38,486 nucleotides of DNA, from contig CAIMBE010000057.1 of assembly GCA_903839085.1 (NCBI GenBank), positions 1-38,486 on the forward strand, given 5' to 3'. Positions 24,210 through 31,503 of the stretch are shown here, one piece after another. The notes below the pieces were generated by a model. It worked only from the letters and a program-made list of their open reading frames with translations. It was not told where the DNA came from and searched no databases. The translations under genes were made by a program, and so were the position numbers. How positions within the stretch are numbered: the first letter of the stretch is position 1; every line of letters begins with the position of its first letter. This stretch comes from an uncultured beta proteobacterium (GTDB lineage: Bacteria; Pseudomonadota; Gammaproteobacteria; Burkholderiales; Burkholderiaceae_C).

Positions 24210-24884
24210 TTAAAACAACTCAAGTATGCGCCATCCGCGCGCGCCGGCCAGCGCGCGCAGGGGCGCATCCGGATTGGTTGCCACCGGGTGCGTCACTTTT
24301 TCGAGCAGACTCAGATCATTGATCGAATCGGTATAGAAAGTGCTCTCGACAGCCGCCCAGGTCAGATCGCGTCCGGCCAGCCATTGCTCGACCCGCGTCA
24401 CCTTGCCCTCGCGCGCCGAGGGCACGCCCTTGATCTCGCCAGTGATCCAGCCGTCGCCGCCGGGCCCGCCAGCGCGTTCGAGCTCGACCGCAATCAGCTC
24501 ACTGACGCCGAAGGCCTGCGCAATCGGGCGCGTCACGAATTCGTTGGTGGCGGTGACAATCACCACCTCATCGCCGGCGCGCTGGTGCCCCTGGACCAGC
24601 GCCAGCGCCTCGGCCCGCAGGGCGGGTTCAATCACGCTGCGCATGAAGTGGGCATGCGCCGCATGTGCGCTGACCTCGCCCTGGCGCCGGACGGCTTGCG
24701 TTGCAAATCGGACGTAGTCATGAATATCGAGCGTGCCCGCCTTGTAGTGCGCAAAAAATTCGTCGTTGCGGCGGCTGAAGTCAACCGGGTCGGTCCATCC
24801 GATGGTGGTCGTGAAGACGCCCCAGGCGTAGTCGGAGTCGATCGGCAACAGGGTGTGGTCAAGATCGAACAAGGCAAGCTTCAT
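24210..24884 (-). CDS. HAD superfamily phosphatase (HAD-IB, SerB-like)
   Basis: 224 residues. Motif I LALFDLDHTLLP with Asp7 (nucleophile) and Asp9, motif II VVIVTATNEFVTRPIA, a Lys in GKVTRVEQWL, and motif III FYTDSINDLSLLE with its Asp pair. This is the HAD-IB group with a helical cap, as in phosphoserine and histidinol-phosphate phosphatases. In Burkholderiales this gene is regularly found between hda and pcnB. Substrate not known from sequence. Starts 4 bp after the hda stop, so the two are likely co-transcribed. Confidence 0.92.
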   Translation of the reverse strand: MKLALFDLDHTLLPIDSDYAWGVFTTTIGWTDPVDFSRRNDEFFAHYKAGTLDIHDYVRFATQAVRRQGEVSAHAAHAHFMRSVIEPALRAEALALVQGHQRAGDEVVIVTATNEFVTRPIAQAFGVSELIAVELERAGGPGGDGWITGEIKGVPSAREGKVTRVEQWLAGRDLTWAAVESTFYTDSINDLSLLEKVTHPVATNPDAPLRALAGARGWRILELF

Positions 24885-24888
24885 GGGC

Positions 24889-25578
24889 TCAGTGGTCCTC
24901 CATCATGGACTTGATGAGGGGAATGGTGATGGCCCGCTTGGTCTGCAGGGCGTAGCCATCGATCAGGTCGAGCAGTTCCATCAGGCTGCCCAGGTCGCGG
25001 CTGAAACGCGTCAGCATGAAGTCCATCACATCGTCGCCCAGGAACAGGCCGCGCCCATCGGCCGCCTGGCGCAGGACGGCGCGCCGCTCGGGCTCGCCGA
25101 GCAGCTGCAACTGAAAGATGTGACCCCAGCCAAGGCGGGTGCGCAGGTCGTCACGGATCTTCAGATCCGCCGCCGGCAGCGCGCCGGCGGCCAGCACGCC
25201 GCGCTGGTGGGTCTGTGCATTGACGAACCAGTTGAAGGCAGTCTGCTGTTGTGCCGCGCTGTACAGGTGCACCTGGTCCAGCAGCACCGCCGCCCAGCCC
25301 TCGCTGAACTCTGGCGGATCGAGCATGCCGGCGTCGAGCCAGCCGCTGCTGGCGCCCTGCTCGCGCAAGGCCGCCTGCACCGCCTTGAGCAGATGGGTCT
25401 TGCCGCTTCCCTCGGCGCCCCAAAGGTAGCTTGGCACAGGCGAGCGAGCGGGCGCGCCCGACCGGGCGTCGCCTGTCCAGAGTTCGAGATGCCTCAGGGC
25501 GGCCTCGTTGGGACCCGCAAAAAAGCCCTTCAGGGTCGGCCCGTTGGCCAATCCGATGTCAAGGGCGATCTGTCTCAT
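24889..25578 (-). CDS. hda: DnaA regulatory inactivator Hda
   Basis: An AAA+ protein that, with the DNA-loaded beta clamp, makes DnaA hydrolyse its ATP so that replication starts once per cycle. 229 residues. The N-terminal MRQIALDIGL contains a QxxLxI/L clamp-binding motif, as in E. coli Hda. The Walker A loop is GAEGSGKT at residues 54-61, the Walker B-like region is AAVLLDQVHLY, and the C-terminal FSRDLGSLMELLDLIDGYAL carries the sensor-II Arg. Starts 9 bp after the permease gene. Confidence 0.92.
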   Translation of the reverse strand: MRQIALDIGLANGPTLKGFFAGPNEAALRHLELWTGDARSGAPARSPVPSYLWGAEGSGKTHLLKAVQAALREQGASSGWLDAGMLDPPEFSEGWAAVLLDQVHLYSAAQQQTAFNWFVNAQTHQRGVLAAGALPAADLKIRDDLRTRLGWGHIFQLQLLGEPERRAVLRQAADGRGLFLGDDVMDFMLTRFSRDLGSLMELLDLIDGYALQTKRAITIPLIKSMMEDH

Positions 25579-25587
25579 GCAGCGCGG

Positions 25588-26670
25588 CTATCCCAGGTAG
25601 AGCTTGCTGGCACGGTAGCTTGACTGGGCTCGGCGCAGCGCCACCAGCAGCAGGGCACTGGCCGGCAGGGCAATCAGGACACCGACAAAACCAAGCAGTT
25701 GCCCAAACGCCAGCAGGGCAAAAATGACCGCAAGCGGATGCAGTCCGATGCGCTCCCCAACCAGCCTGGGGGTCAGGAAGAAGCCTTCGATCAATTGCCC
25801 CAGGCCGTACACCGCGGCCACCATGATCAACGCCTTGGCAGCGCCCACCGTCGCAGCGAACTCAAGCAGTCCGGCCAACAGGGCAAGCAGCAGACCGAGG
25901 CCAAATCCGACGTAGGGCACAAACACCGCCAAACCCGTGAAGATGCCGATCGGCATGGCCAGATCGAGCCCGAACAGGGCCAGTCCGGCACTGTAATAGA
26001 CGGCCAATACAGCCATCACCAGCAACTGACCGCGCAGGTACTGGCCCAGGACCGCGTCGGCTTCGCCGGTGAAGCTGTCGAACGCCGCGCGCGCGCGCTG
26101 CGGCACCATGTCGAGCAGGCGGTCCATGAAGCGGTGCCAGTCCATCAGCAGATAGAACAGCGCCACCGGGACCAGCACCACATTGCTGAAAACGGCAAAG
26201 GCCACGCTGCCTCCGAGCTTGAGCGAGGACAGCGCCGACGCCAGGGCGTCTTCGGCGTTGGCGCTCAGGTATTTGAGAACAAAGGCCTTGATGCTGACCA
26301 CATCGAGCGAGACCTTGAGGCCGAACTGGGCCAGAAGAGGTTTCAACCAGCCATTGACACCGTCGAGCAGCACCGGCACCTGCTCACGCAGTTGGGGCAA
26401 TTCCTTGGCCAGGATCGGCACCATCAGCAGGCCGATTCCCAATAGCACGATGATGAACAGCAACTCCACCAGCAGCACTGCCAGCACCCGCGGGAGCCAG
26501 CCTCGCCCGAGCGCGTCGAGCCGGTCCACGAGCGGCGTCAGCGCGTAAGCCAGTACCGCCGCAATCAGGAATGGCGTCAACACGGCCTTGAGCAGCCAAA
26601 GGACGCAAGCGCAGACTGTGGCGATGATGGTCCAGGCGACGGCCCTTTTTTGAGCGGGGGAAAGCTGCAT
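25588..26670 (-). CDS. AI-2E family transporter (PerM-like permease)
   Basis: 360 residues, about eight membrane helices: two near the N-terminus (WTIIATVCACVLWLL, LIAAVLAYALTPLVDRL), one at about 65-85, and a C-terminal block (VLAVYYSAGLALFGL, VFVPYVGFGLGLLLALLAGLLEF, LIMVAAVYGLGQLIEGFFLTPRLVG, AVIFALLAFGQLLGFVGVLIALPASALLLV). The GQLIEGFFLTPRLVGERIGLHP motif is the signature of the family. Members include E. coli PerM and TqsA (AI-2 export); the substrate here is not known. First gene of the set running permease-hda-HAD, divergent from purM. Confidence 0.92.
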   Translation of the reverse strand: MQLSPAQKRAVAWTIIATVCACVLWLLKAVLTPFLIAAVLAYALTPLVDRLDALGRGWLPRVLAVLLVELLFIIVLLGIGLLMVPILAKELPQLREQVPVLLDGVNGWLKPLLAQFGLKVSLDVVSIKAFVLKYLSANAEDALASALSSLKLGGSVAFAVFSNVVLVPVALFYLLMDWHRFMDRLLDMVPQRARAAFDSFTGEADAVLGQYLRGQLLVMAVLAVYYSAGLALFGLDLAMPIGIFTGLAVFVPYVGFGLGLLLALLAGLLEFAATVGAAKALIMVAAVYGLGQLIEGFFLTPRLVGERIGLHPLAVIFALLAFGQLLGFVGVLIALPASALLLVALRRAQSSYRASKLYLG

Positions 26671-26761
26671 GTGGATGTTCAGTACGAGCCCGTAGAATCA
26701 GGCAAATTCTATAGGGACCACGGACCCTGCCTGACACACTGCACTACGCCGAGCACTTTTC
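26671..26761. promoter_or_regulatory. Divergent promoter region of purM and the permease gene
   Basis: 91 bp between divergent starts. TAGAAT at 26693-26698 could be a -10 for purM. On the other strand TATAGA lies within 26707-26716, a candidate -10 for the permease operon. No good -35 is evident for either. No purine-repressor palindrome was recognised. Confidence 0.4.
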
Positions 26762-27805
26762 ATGTCAAATCCCCAACCCTCGTCTGCCCTTTCGTACAAA
26801 GATGCCGGCGTCGACATCGAGGCCGGCGACGCACTGGTCGAACGCATCAAGCCGCTGGCCAGAAGAACCATGCGCGAAGGGGTGCTGGCGGGCATTGGCG
26901 GCTTCGGCGCGCTGTTTGAGGTTCCCAAGCGCTACCAGGAGCCGGTGCTGGTGAGCGGAACCGATGGCGTGGGCACCAAGCTCAAACTGGCCTTCGAGTG
27001 GAACCTGCACGACACGGTAGGCATCGATCTGGTCGCCATGAGCGTCAACGACGTTCTGGTACAGGGCGCTGAGCCGCTGTTCTTCCTCGACTACTTCGCC
27101 TGCGGCAAACTCGATGTCGAGACTGCCGCGGCGGTGGTCGGAGGCATCGCCCGCGGCTGCGAGTTGTCCGGCTGCGCCCTGATCGGCGGCGAGACGGCCG
27201 AGATGCCTGGCATGTACCCGCCCGGCGAATACGACCTCGCGGGTTTTTGTGTCGGCGCTGTCGAAAAATCAAGAATTCTCAGCGGCGCCGACGTCAAGCC
27301 GGGTGACATGGTGCTGGGACTGGCCTCCAGCGGCGCGCATTCAAACGGATTCAGCCTGGTGCGCAAGTGCATCGAGCGCGCCGCGGGCCAGTTGCCCGCG
27401 GCGCTCGATGGCAAGGCCTTCAGGCAGGCGATCATGGAGCCGACGCGGCTCTACGTCAAGAACGTGCTGAACGCCCTCGCCCTGCATCCGATCAAGGCGC
27501 TCGCCCACATCACGGGCGGCGGCCTGCTGGAGAACATTCCGCGCGTCCTGCCCGACGGCATGGCGGCGCACCTGGCCAAGGGCAGCTGGCCGAAGACCGA
27601 GCTTTTTGCCTGGCTGCAGACAACCGCGGGCATCGACGACATCGAGATGAACCGGACCTTCAACAACGGCATCGGCATGGTCGTGGTGATCGACGCCGCC
27701 CATGCCGCCGCCTGCGCCGCCACGCTGAGCGCCAGCGGCGAGCAGGTCCACCGGATCGGCGTCATCGCCGCGCGCGGCCAGGGAGCCAGCGTCGTCGTGA
27801 GCTGA
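26762..27805 (+). CDS. purM: Phosphoribosylformylglycinamidine cyclo-ligase
   Basis: PurM (AIR synthetase) makes 5-aminoimidazole ribotide in the fifth step of purine synthesis, cytosolic. 347 residues, the normal length. Seen: [30 protein letters not shown] (ATP/phosphate), [54 protein letters not shown] and [17 protein letters not shown]. All are hallmark motifs. In many Betaproteobacteria purM sits close to mutL-miaA; here it lies 21 kb from mutL. Confidence 0.97.
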   Translation: MSNPQPSSALSYKDAGVDIEAGDALVERIKPLARRTMREGVLAGIGGFGALFEVPKRYQEPVLVSGTDGVGTKLKLAFEWNLHDTVGIDLVAMSVNDVLVQGAEPLFFLDYFACGKLDVETAAAVVGGIARGCELSGCALIGGETAEMPGMYPPGEYDLAGFCVGAVEKSRILSGADVKPGDMVLGLASSGAHSNGFSLVRKCIERAAGQLPAALDGKAFRQAIMEPTRLYVKNVLNALALHPIKALAHITGGGLLENIPRVLPDGMAAHLAKGSWPKTELFAWLQTTAGIDDIEMNRTFNNGIGMVVVIDAAHAAACAATLSASGEQVHRIGVIAARGQGASVVVS

Positions 27806-27824
27806 ACATCGTCATCTCGAGGCT

Positions 27825-27868
27825 GCACCACTGCCGCACCACTGCCGCACCACTGCCGCACCACTGGC
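27825..27868. repeat. 11-bp tandem repeat, four copies
   Basis: GCACCACTGCC is repeated at 27825, 27836, 27847 and 27858 (the last with one change). It lies just after purM and in front of a dispersed-repeat copy. Non-coding. Confidence 0.85.
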
Positions 27869-27940
27869 GCGTCATCGCGAGGCCGCAGGCCGTGGCGATC
27901 CATGCATGGACTGCCGCGCTTCGCTCGCAGTGACGAGTGG
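27869..27940 (-). repeat. Dispersed repeat copy, minus orientation
   Basis: CGTCATCGCGAGGCCGCAGG followed by CCGTGGCGATCCATGCATGGA and CTGCCGCGCTTCGCTCGCAGTGACG is a shortened copy, in reverse orientation, of the family found at 21751-22107 and 38338-38485. It fills the gap between purM and the MFS gene. Confidence 0.75.
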
Positions 27941-27980
27941 GGCAGCGCAATGACGTAAACGGATCTGCTATCGTTTGCCA

Positions 27981-29144
27981 ATGCCAAGCCTCAAACACAT
28001 TCCAGCCGGTGTCTGGGCGCTGGGTTTTGTCAGCCTGCTGATGGACATTTCAAGCGAAATGATCCACAGCCTGCTGCCGGTTTTTCTGGTCACCACGCTG
28101 GGCACCAGCGTCTTCGTGGTCGGGCTGATGGAGGGCGCCGCCGAGGCCACGGCGCTGATCGTCAAGGTGTTTTCCGGTGTCCTTAGCGACTACTGGGGCA
28201 AACGCAAGCCGCTGGCGGTATTTGGCTACGCGCTGGGCGCTTTGTCCAAACCCCTGTTCGCGCTGGCCGGAGGCTACGGGGCGGTCCTCGCGGCACGCCT
28301 GCTGGACCGCATCGGAAAAGGCATACGCGGCGCCCCGCGCGACGCACTGGTGGCCGACATCACGCCGGCGGCGCTGCGCGGCGCGGCCTTCGGCCTGCGC
28401 CAGGCGCTCGATACGGCCGGCGCCCTGGTCGGGCCGCTGCTGGCGATGGGCCTGATGCTACTGTGGGCCAACGATTTTCGGGCCGTGTTCTGGGTCGCAA
28501 CGGTCCCTGCCTTCCTGTGCGTTGCGCTGCTGGTGCTGGGCGTGCGCGAGCCCGAGCGCTCGGCCGGCGCGCCTCGCGTCAACCCGATCAGTCGCGCCAA
28601 TCTTGCCCGGCTTGGCGCGCGCTATTGGTGGGTGGTGGGCATCGGCGCTGTGTTCACGCTGGCGCGCTTCAGCGAGGCCTTCCTGGTGCTGCGGGTGCAG
28701 CAGGGCGGCCTGGCGCTGGCCTGGACGCCGGCCGTGCTGATCGGCATGAACGCGATCTACGCCAGTTACGCCTACCCGTTTGGCAAACTCGCCGACAGGA
28801 TGGCGCACAGCACCCTGCTGACCTGGGGCTTGCTGCTGCTGATCGCCGCCGATGCCCTGCTGGCATGGCGCGATCAGGGGGTCTGGGTCTGGGCCGGCAT
28901 TGCGCTGTGGGGCCTGCACATGGCGATGACGCAGGGCCTGCTGGCAACCATGGTCGCGGATACCGCGCCAGCCGACCTGCGCGGCACGGCCTACGGTTTC
29001 TTCAACCTGCTGAGCGGCCTGGCGATGCTGATCGCCAGCGCGCTGGCGGGCTTCCTGTGGGACCGCTTTGGCGCCCCGTTCACCTTTTTGGCAGGCCTCG
29101 CGTTCTGCCTTGTCGCGCTCGGCCTGTTGCGAAAGCGCCCTTGA
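27981..29144 (+). CDS. Major facilitator superfamily transporter
   Basis: 387 residues and about 11-12 membrane helices. The first helix has WALGFVSLLMDISSEMIHSLLPVFL, loop 2-3 has GVLSDYWGKRKPLAVFGY (the MFS G-x-x-x-D-R/x-G-R/K motif) and helix 4-5 has LLDRIGKGIRGAPRDALVADITP. The DRIGKGIRGAPRDALVAD stretch marks a distinct MFS subgroup common in proteobacteria and not linked to a known substrate. The C-terminal half repeats the pattern (YGFFNLLSGLAMLIASALAGFLW). ATG at 27981; a TTG two codons upstream is also possible. Stands alone between a repeat and the convergent murJ. Confidence 0.88.
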   Translation: MPSLKHIPAGVWALGFVSLLMDISSEMIHSLLPVFLVTTLGTSVFVVGLMEGAAEATALIVKVFSGVLSDYWGKRKPLAVFGYALGALSKPLFALAGGYGAVLAARLLDRIGKGIRGAPRDALVADITPAALRGAAFGLRQALDTAGALVGPLLAMGLMLLWANDFRAVFWVATVPAFLCVALLVLGVREPERSAGAPRVNPISRANLARLGARYWWVVGIGAVFTLARFSEAFLVLRVQQGGLALAWTPAVLIGMNAIYASYAYPFGKLADRMAHSTLLTWGLLLLIAADALLAWRDQGVWVWAGIALWGLHMAMTQGLLATMVADTAPADLRGTAYGFFNLLSGLAMLIASALAGFLWDRFGAPFTFLAGLAFCLVALGLLRKRP

Positions 29145-29190
29145 AACAGGCTAAGCGTCGTGGCATCGAAGACACCCGGAAACGCGAAAA

Positions 29191-29240
29191 GGGGCTGTCA
29201 TTGCAATCGGAGCCCGGCAGTCCATGCATGGATGGCGACA
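29191..29240. repeat. Degenerate remnant of the dispersed repeat
   Basis: CATTGCAATCGGAGCCCGGC followed by AGTCCATGCATGGATGGCGA keeps only the outline (CATTGC, AGTCC, GCATGGATGGC) of the family. It lies between the 3' ends of the MFS and murJ genes. Confidence 0.4.
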
Positions 29241-29251
29241 GGCCAGCCGAT

Positions 29252-30835
29252 TCAGCGACGGACAAACTGGCGCAGTTTCAGTCCGAAGGCCCAGAGCGCC
29301 GCAAAATAGAGCGCCGCCGATGCCAGCAGAATCAGGGCCAGCAAGCCGATCCGGCGCAGACTGTCGTCCCTTAACTGAGTCCAGTCGAAGGCGCCATTGG
29401 CCCACAGCAGAAAACCCAGCAGCAGGCTGCAGGCGGCCAGCACCTGCAAGCCGAAGGCACCCCAACCGGGCTCTGGCCGGTAACTGCCGCGCTTGAGAAG
29501 CCCCAGCAGCAGCCAGACGGCATTGATCAGCGCACCCAGCCCGATCGAGAGCGTCAGCGCGGCGTGCCCTGCATTCGCGGCCTGGTAGAACAGGGGCACC
29601 AGGGCGATGTTGAGCAACTGGGTGATCACCAGCACCATGATGGCCACACGCACCGGCGTCCTGGTGTCCTGGCTCGCGTAGTAGCCTGGCGCCAGCACCT
29701 TGATGGCGACGATCCCGACCAGGCCCACACCCCAGCCCATCAGGGCATACGTGATCTGCTGCACATCGTGCCCGGTCATGGCGCCATAGTGGTAGAGCAC
29801 AGCCACCAGCGGCCTGGCGAACGCGACCAGCGCGATGCCACAGGGCAGCGCGAGCAGCACCACCAGCCGCAAGCCCCAGTCCAGCATGGCCGAGTATTTT
29901 GCGCCATCACCGGCGGCGCGGGCCAGCGCCAGTTGCGGCATCAGCACGACGCCCATCGCGACACCGAGCAAGGCGGTTGGAAATTCCATCAAGCGGTCGG
30001 CATAAGTGATCCAGCTGACGCTGCCAGGCGCCAGATGCGAGGCAATCTGCGTGTTGATCAGCATCGAGATGTGCGCCACGCTGACGCCCAGCAGGGCCGG
30101 CCCCATCAAACGGACGATGCTCTTGCAGCCGGGGTCGGCCCAGGACTGGCGCAGCGATTGCCAGCGCAGACCAATGCGCGGCACCAGTCCGATCTGTTTG
30201 AGCGCCAGCCATTGCGCGCCGAGCTGAAACAGGCCGCCCAGCAGGACACCGCCGGCAAGCGCGTAGATCGGCTCGATCCCCAGGGCCCTGAACCACGGCC
30301 CGCCGAGCCAGGCCGCGGCAATCATGCAAAGGTTGAGAAGCACCGGCGTGGCGGCAGGCACCGCAAAGCGCTTCCAGGTATTGAGCACGCCGGCGGCCAG
30401 TGACACCAGCGACATGAACGCAATATAGGGAAACATCCAGCGCGTCATCAGCACCGCCACGTCGAAACTGTGCGGGTTCTTCTGCAAGCCGCTGGCCATC
30501 GCCCAGACCAGCAGGGGGGCGCCCGCCACGCCGAGAACGCTGATGACCAGGAGGCCCCAGGCCAGCACCGTGGCGGTGCGATCGATCAGCAGTTGCGTCG
30601 GCGCCGCGCCATGCTGCGCCCTGGCGGCGGCCAGCACCGGGACAAAGGCCTGGCTGAAAGCGCCTTCGGCAAAAAAGCGGCGAAACAGGTTGGGAATGCG
30701 GAACGCGACGTTGAAGGCGTCGGTCAGGGCGCTGGCGCCAAAGGTGGAGGCAATCAGCAATTCGCGCACCAGACCGGTGACACGGGACACCAGCGTCAGC
30801 AGCGAAACAAGGGAAGCGGACTTTAGGAGACTCAC
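29252..30835 (-). CDS. murJ: Lipid II flippase MurJ
   Basis: An inner-membrane MOP-superfamily protein with about 14 helices that moves lipid II to the periplasmic face for peptidoglycan assembly. 527 residues. N-terminal SLVSLLTLVSRVTGLVRELLIASTFGASALTDAFNVAFRIPNLFRRFFAEGAFSQAFVPV is the hallmark, including the RIPNLFRRFFAEGAFS motif with its essential Arg. Further motifs: WMFPYIAFMSLVSLAAGVLN, ASHLAPGSVSWITYADRLMEFP and GYYASQDTRTPVRVA. The start is a GTG at 30835. Divergent from rpsT, as in many Betaproteobacteria. Confidence 0.95.
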   Translation of the reverse strand: MSLLKSASLVSLLTLVSRVTGLVRELLIASTFGASALTDAFNVAFRIPNLFRRFFAEGAFSQAFVPVLAAARAQHGAAPTQLLIDRTATVLAWGLLVISVLGVAGAPLLVWAMASGLQKNPHSFDVAVLMTRWMFPYIAFMSLVSLAAGVLNTWKRFAVPAATPVLLNLCMIAAAWLGGPWFRALGIEPIYALAGGVLLGGLFQLGAQWLALKQIGLVPRIGLRWQSLRQSWADPGCKSIVRLMGPALLGVSVAHISMLINTQIASHLAPGSVSWITYADRLMEFPTALLGVAMGVVLMPQLALARAAGDGAKYSAMLDWGLRLVVLLALPCGIALVAFARPLVAVLYHYGAMTGHDVQQITYALMGWGVGLVGIVAIKVLAPGYYASQDTRTPVRVAIMVLVITQLLNIALVPLFYQAANAGHAALTLSIGLGALINAVWLLLGLLKRGSYRPEPGWGAFGLQVLAACSLLLGFLLWANGAFDWTQLRDDSLRRIGLLALILLASAALYFAALWAFGLKLRQFVRR

Positions 30836-30897
30836 GCCGCCCAGTGTAGCCGCGCACAGCGAGCCGGCGCCAAGGCCGCCACCGCCCCGGCGTCAAC

Positions 30898-30906
30898 TGG
30901 TAGAAT
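30898..30906 (+). promoter_or_regulatory. Extended -10 promoter element of rpsT
   Basis: TGG-TAGAAT (TAGAAT at 30901-30906) about 45 bp before the rpsT start fits an extended -10. No good -35 lies at 17 bp. Expected start of transcription is near 30913, leaving a leader of about 40 nt with AGGAA before the ATG. Confidence 0.55.
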
Positions 30907-30951
30907 GCCCGGTTTTGCTGACAACATCGACAAACCCTAGGAACAATTGAT

Positions 30952-31254
30952 ATGGCCTCTACCAAACCCAAGAAAAAGAACCCGCGCCTGGCGTCGGGCC
31001 GCAAGCGCGTCCGCCAGGACGTCAAAATCAACGCCGCCAACACCTCGCTGCGTTCCAAATACCGCACCGCCGTGAAAAATCTCGAGAAAGCGGTTGTCGC
31101 TGGCGACAAGGCCAAGGCGACCGAGTTGTTCGGCAAGATGCAGGCGGTCGTTGACACTGTGGCCGACAAGGGCATCTTCCACAAGAACAAGGCCGCTCGC
31201 GACAAGAGCCGCCTGTCTGCCAAGGTGAAAGCCCTGGCCCCAAAAGCCGCCTGA
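30952..31254 (+). CDS. rpsT: 30S ribosomal protein S20
   Basis: A primary 16S rRNA-binding protein of the small subunit. 100 residues, slightly longer than E. coli S20 (87) owing to N- and C-terminal extensions. Lys/Arg/Ala-rich helices with the conserved [34 protein letters not shown] and [22 protein letters not shown]. The ribosome site AGGAA stands 8 bp before the ATG. Expressed alone, with a terminator at 31339-31361. Confidence 0.98.
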   Translation: MASTKPKKKNPRLASGRKRVRQDVKINAANTSLRSKYRTAVKNLEKAVVAGDKAKATELFGKMQAVVDTVADKGIFHKNKAARDKSRLSAKVKALAPKAA

Positions 31255-31270
31255 TTTCAGGCAAATCGCA

Positions 31271-31300
31271 CGGATCAGATTTCCAAAGAAATGTGATCCG
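31271..31300 (+). other. Strong hairpin in the rpsT 3' untranslated region
   Basis: A 13-bp stem with one mismatch (CGGATCAGATTTC against GAAATGTGATCCG) and a CAAA loop lies 16 bp after the rpsT stop. No T run follows, so it is not a classic terminator. It may protect the mRNA 3' end or serve the opposite strand. Confidence 0.6.
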
Positions 31301-31338
31301 CTGTTTGTAACCGGTGCGCTGCCAGCAAAAAGCAAATG

Positions 31339-31361
31339 AGCCGTCGAAAGACGGCTTTTTT
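31339..31361 (+). terminator. Rho-independent terminator of rpsT
   Basis: AGCCGTC-GAAA-GACGGCT is followed directly by T6 and further T-rich DNA. It is placed 85 bp after the rpsT stop and before the oxidoreductase gene. Confidence 0.93.
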
Positions 31362-31503
31362 GTTTTTGTTGGGGGCAGAGATCGGCGGTTCACCGCGTGG
31401 ATTGGCCGATGCCAAGAGGCTGCTGTCACCTGCGTTCTCGACACGGCCACTGTCTGGGTGCGTAAATGCCGCTCTGACGCAACTTATCCCCGCGAGGCGA
31501 GCC

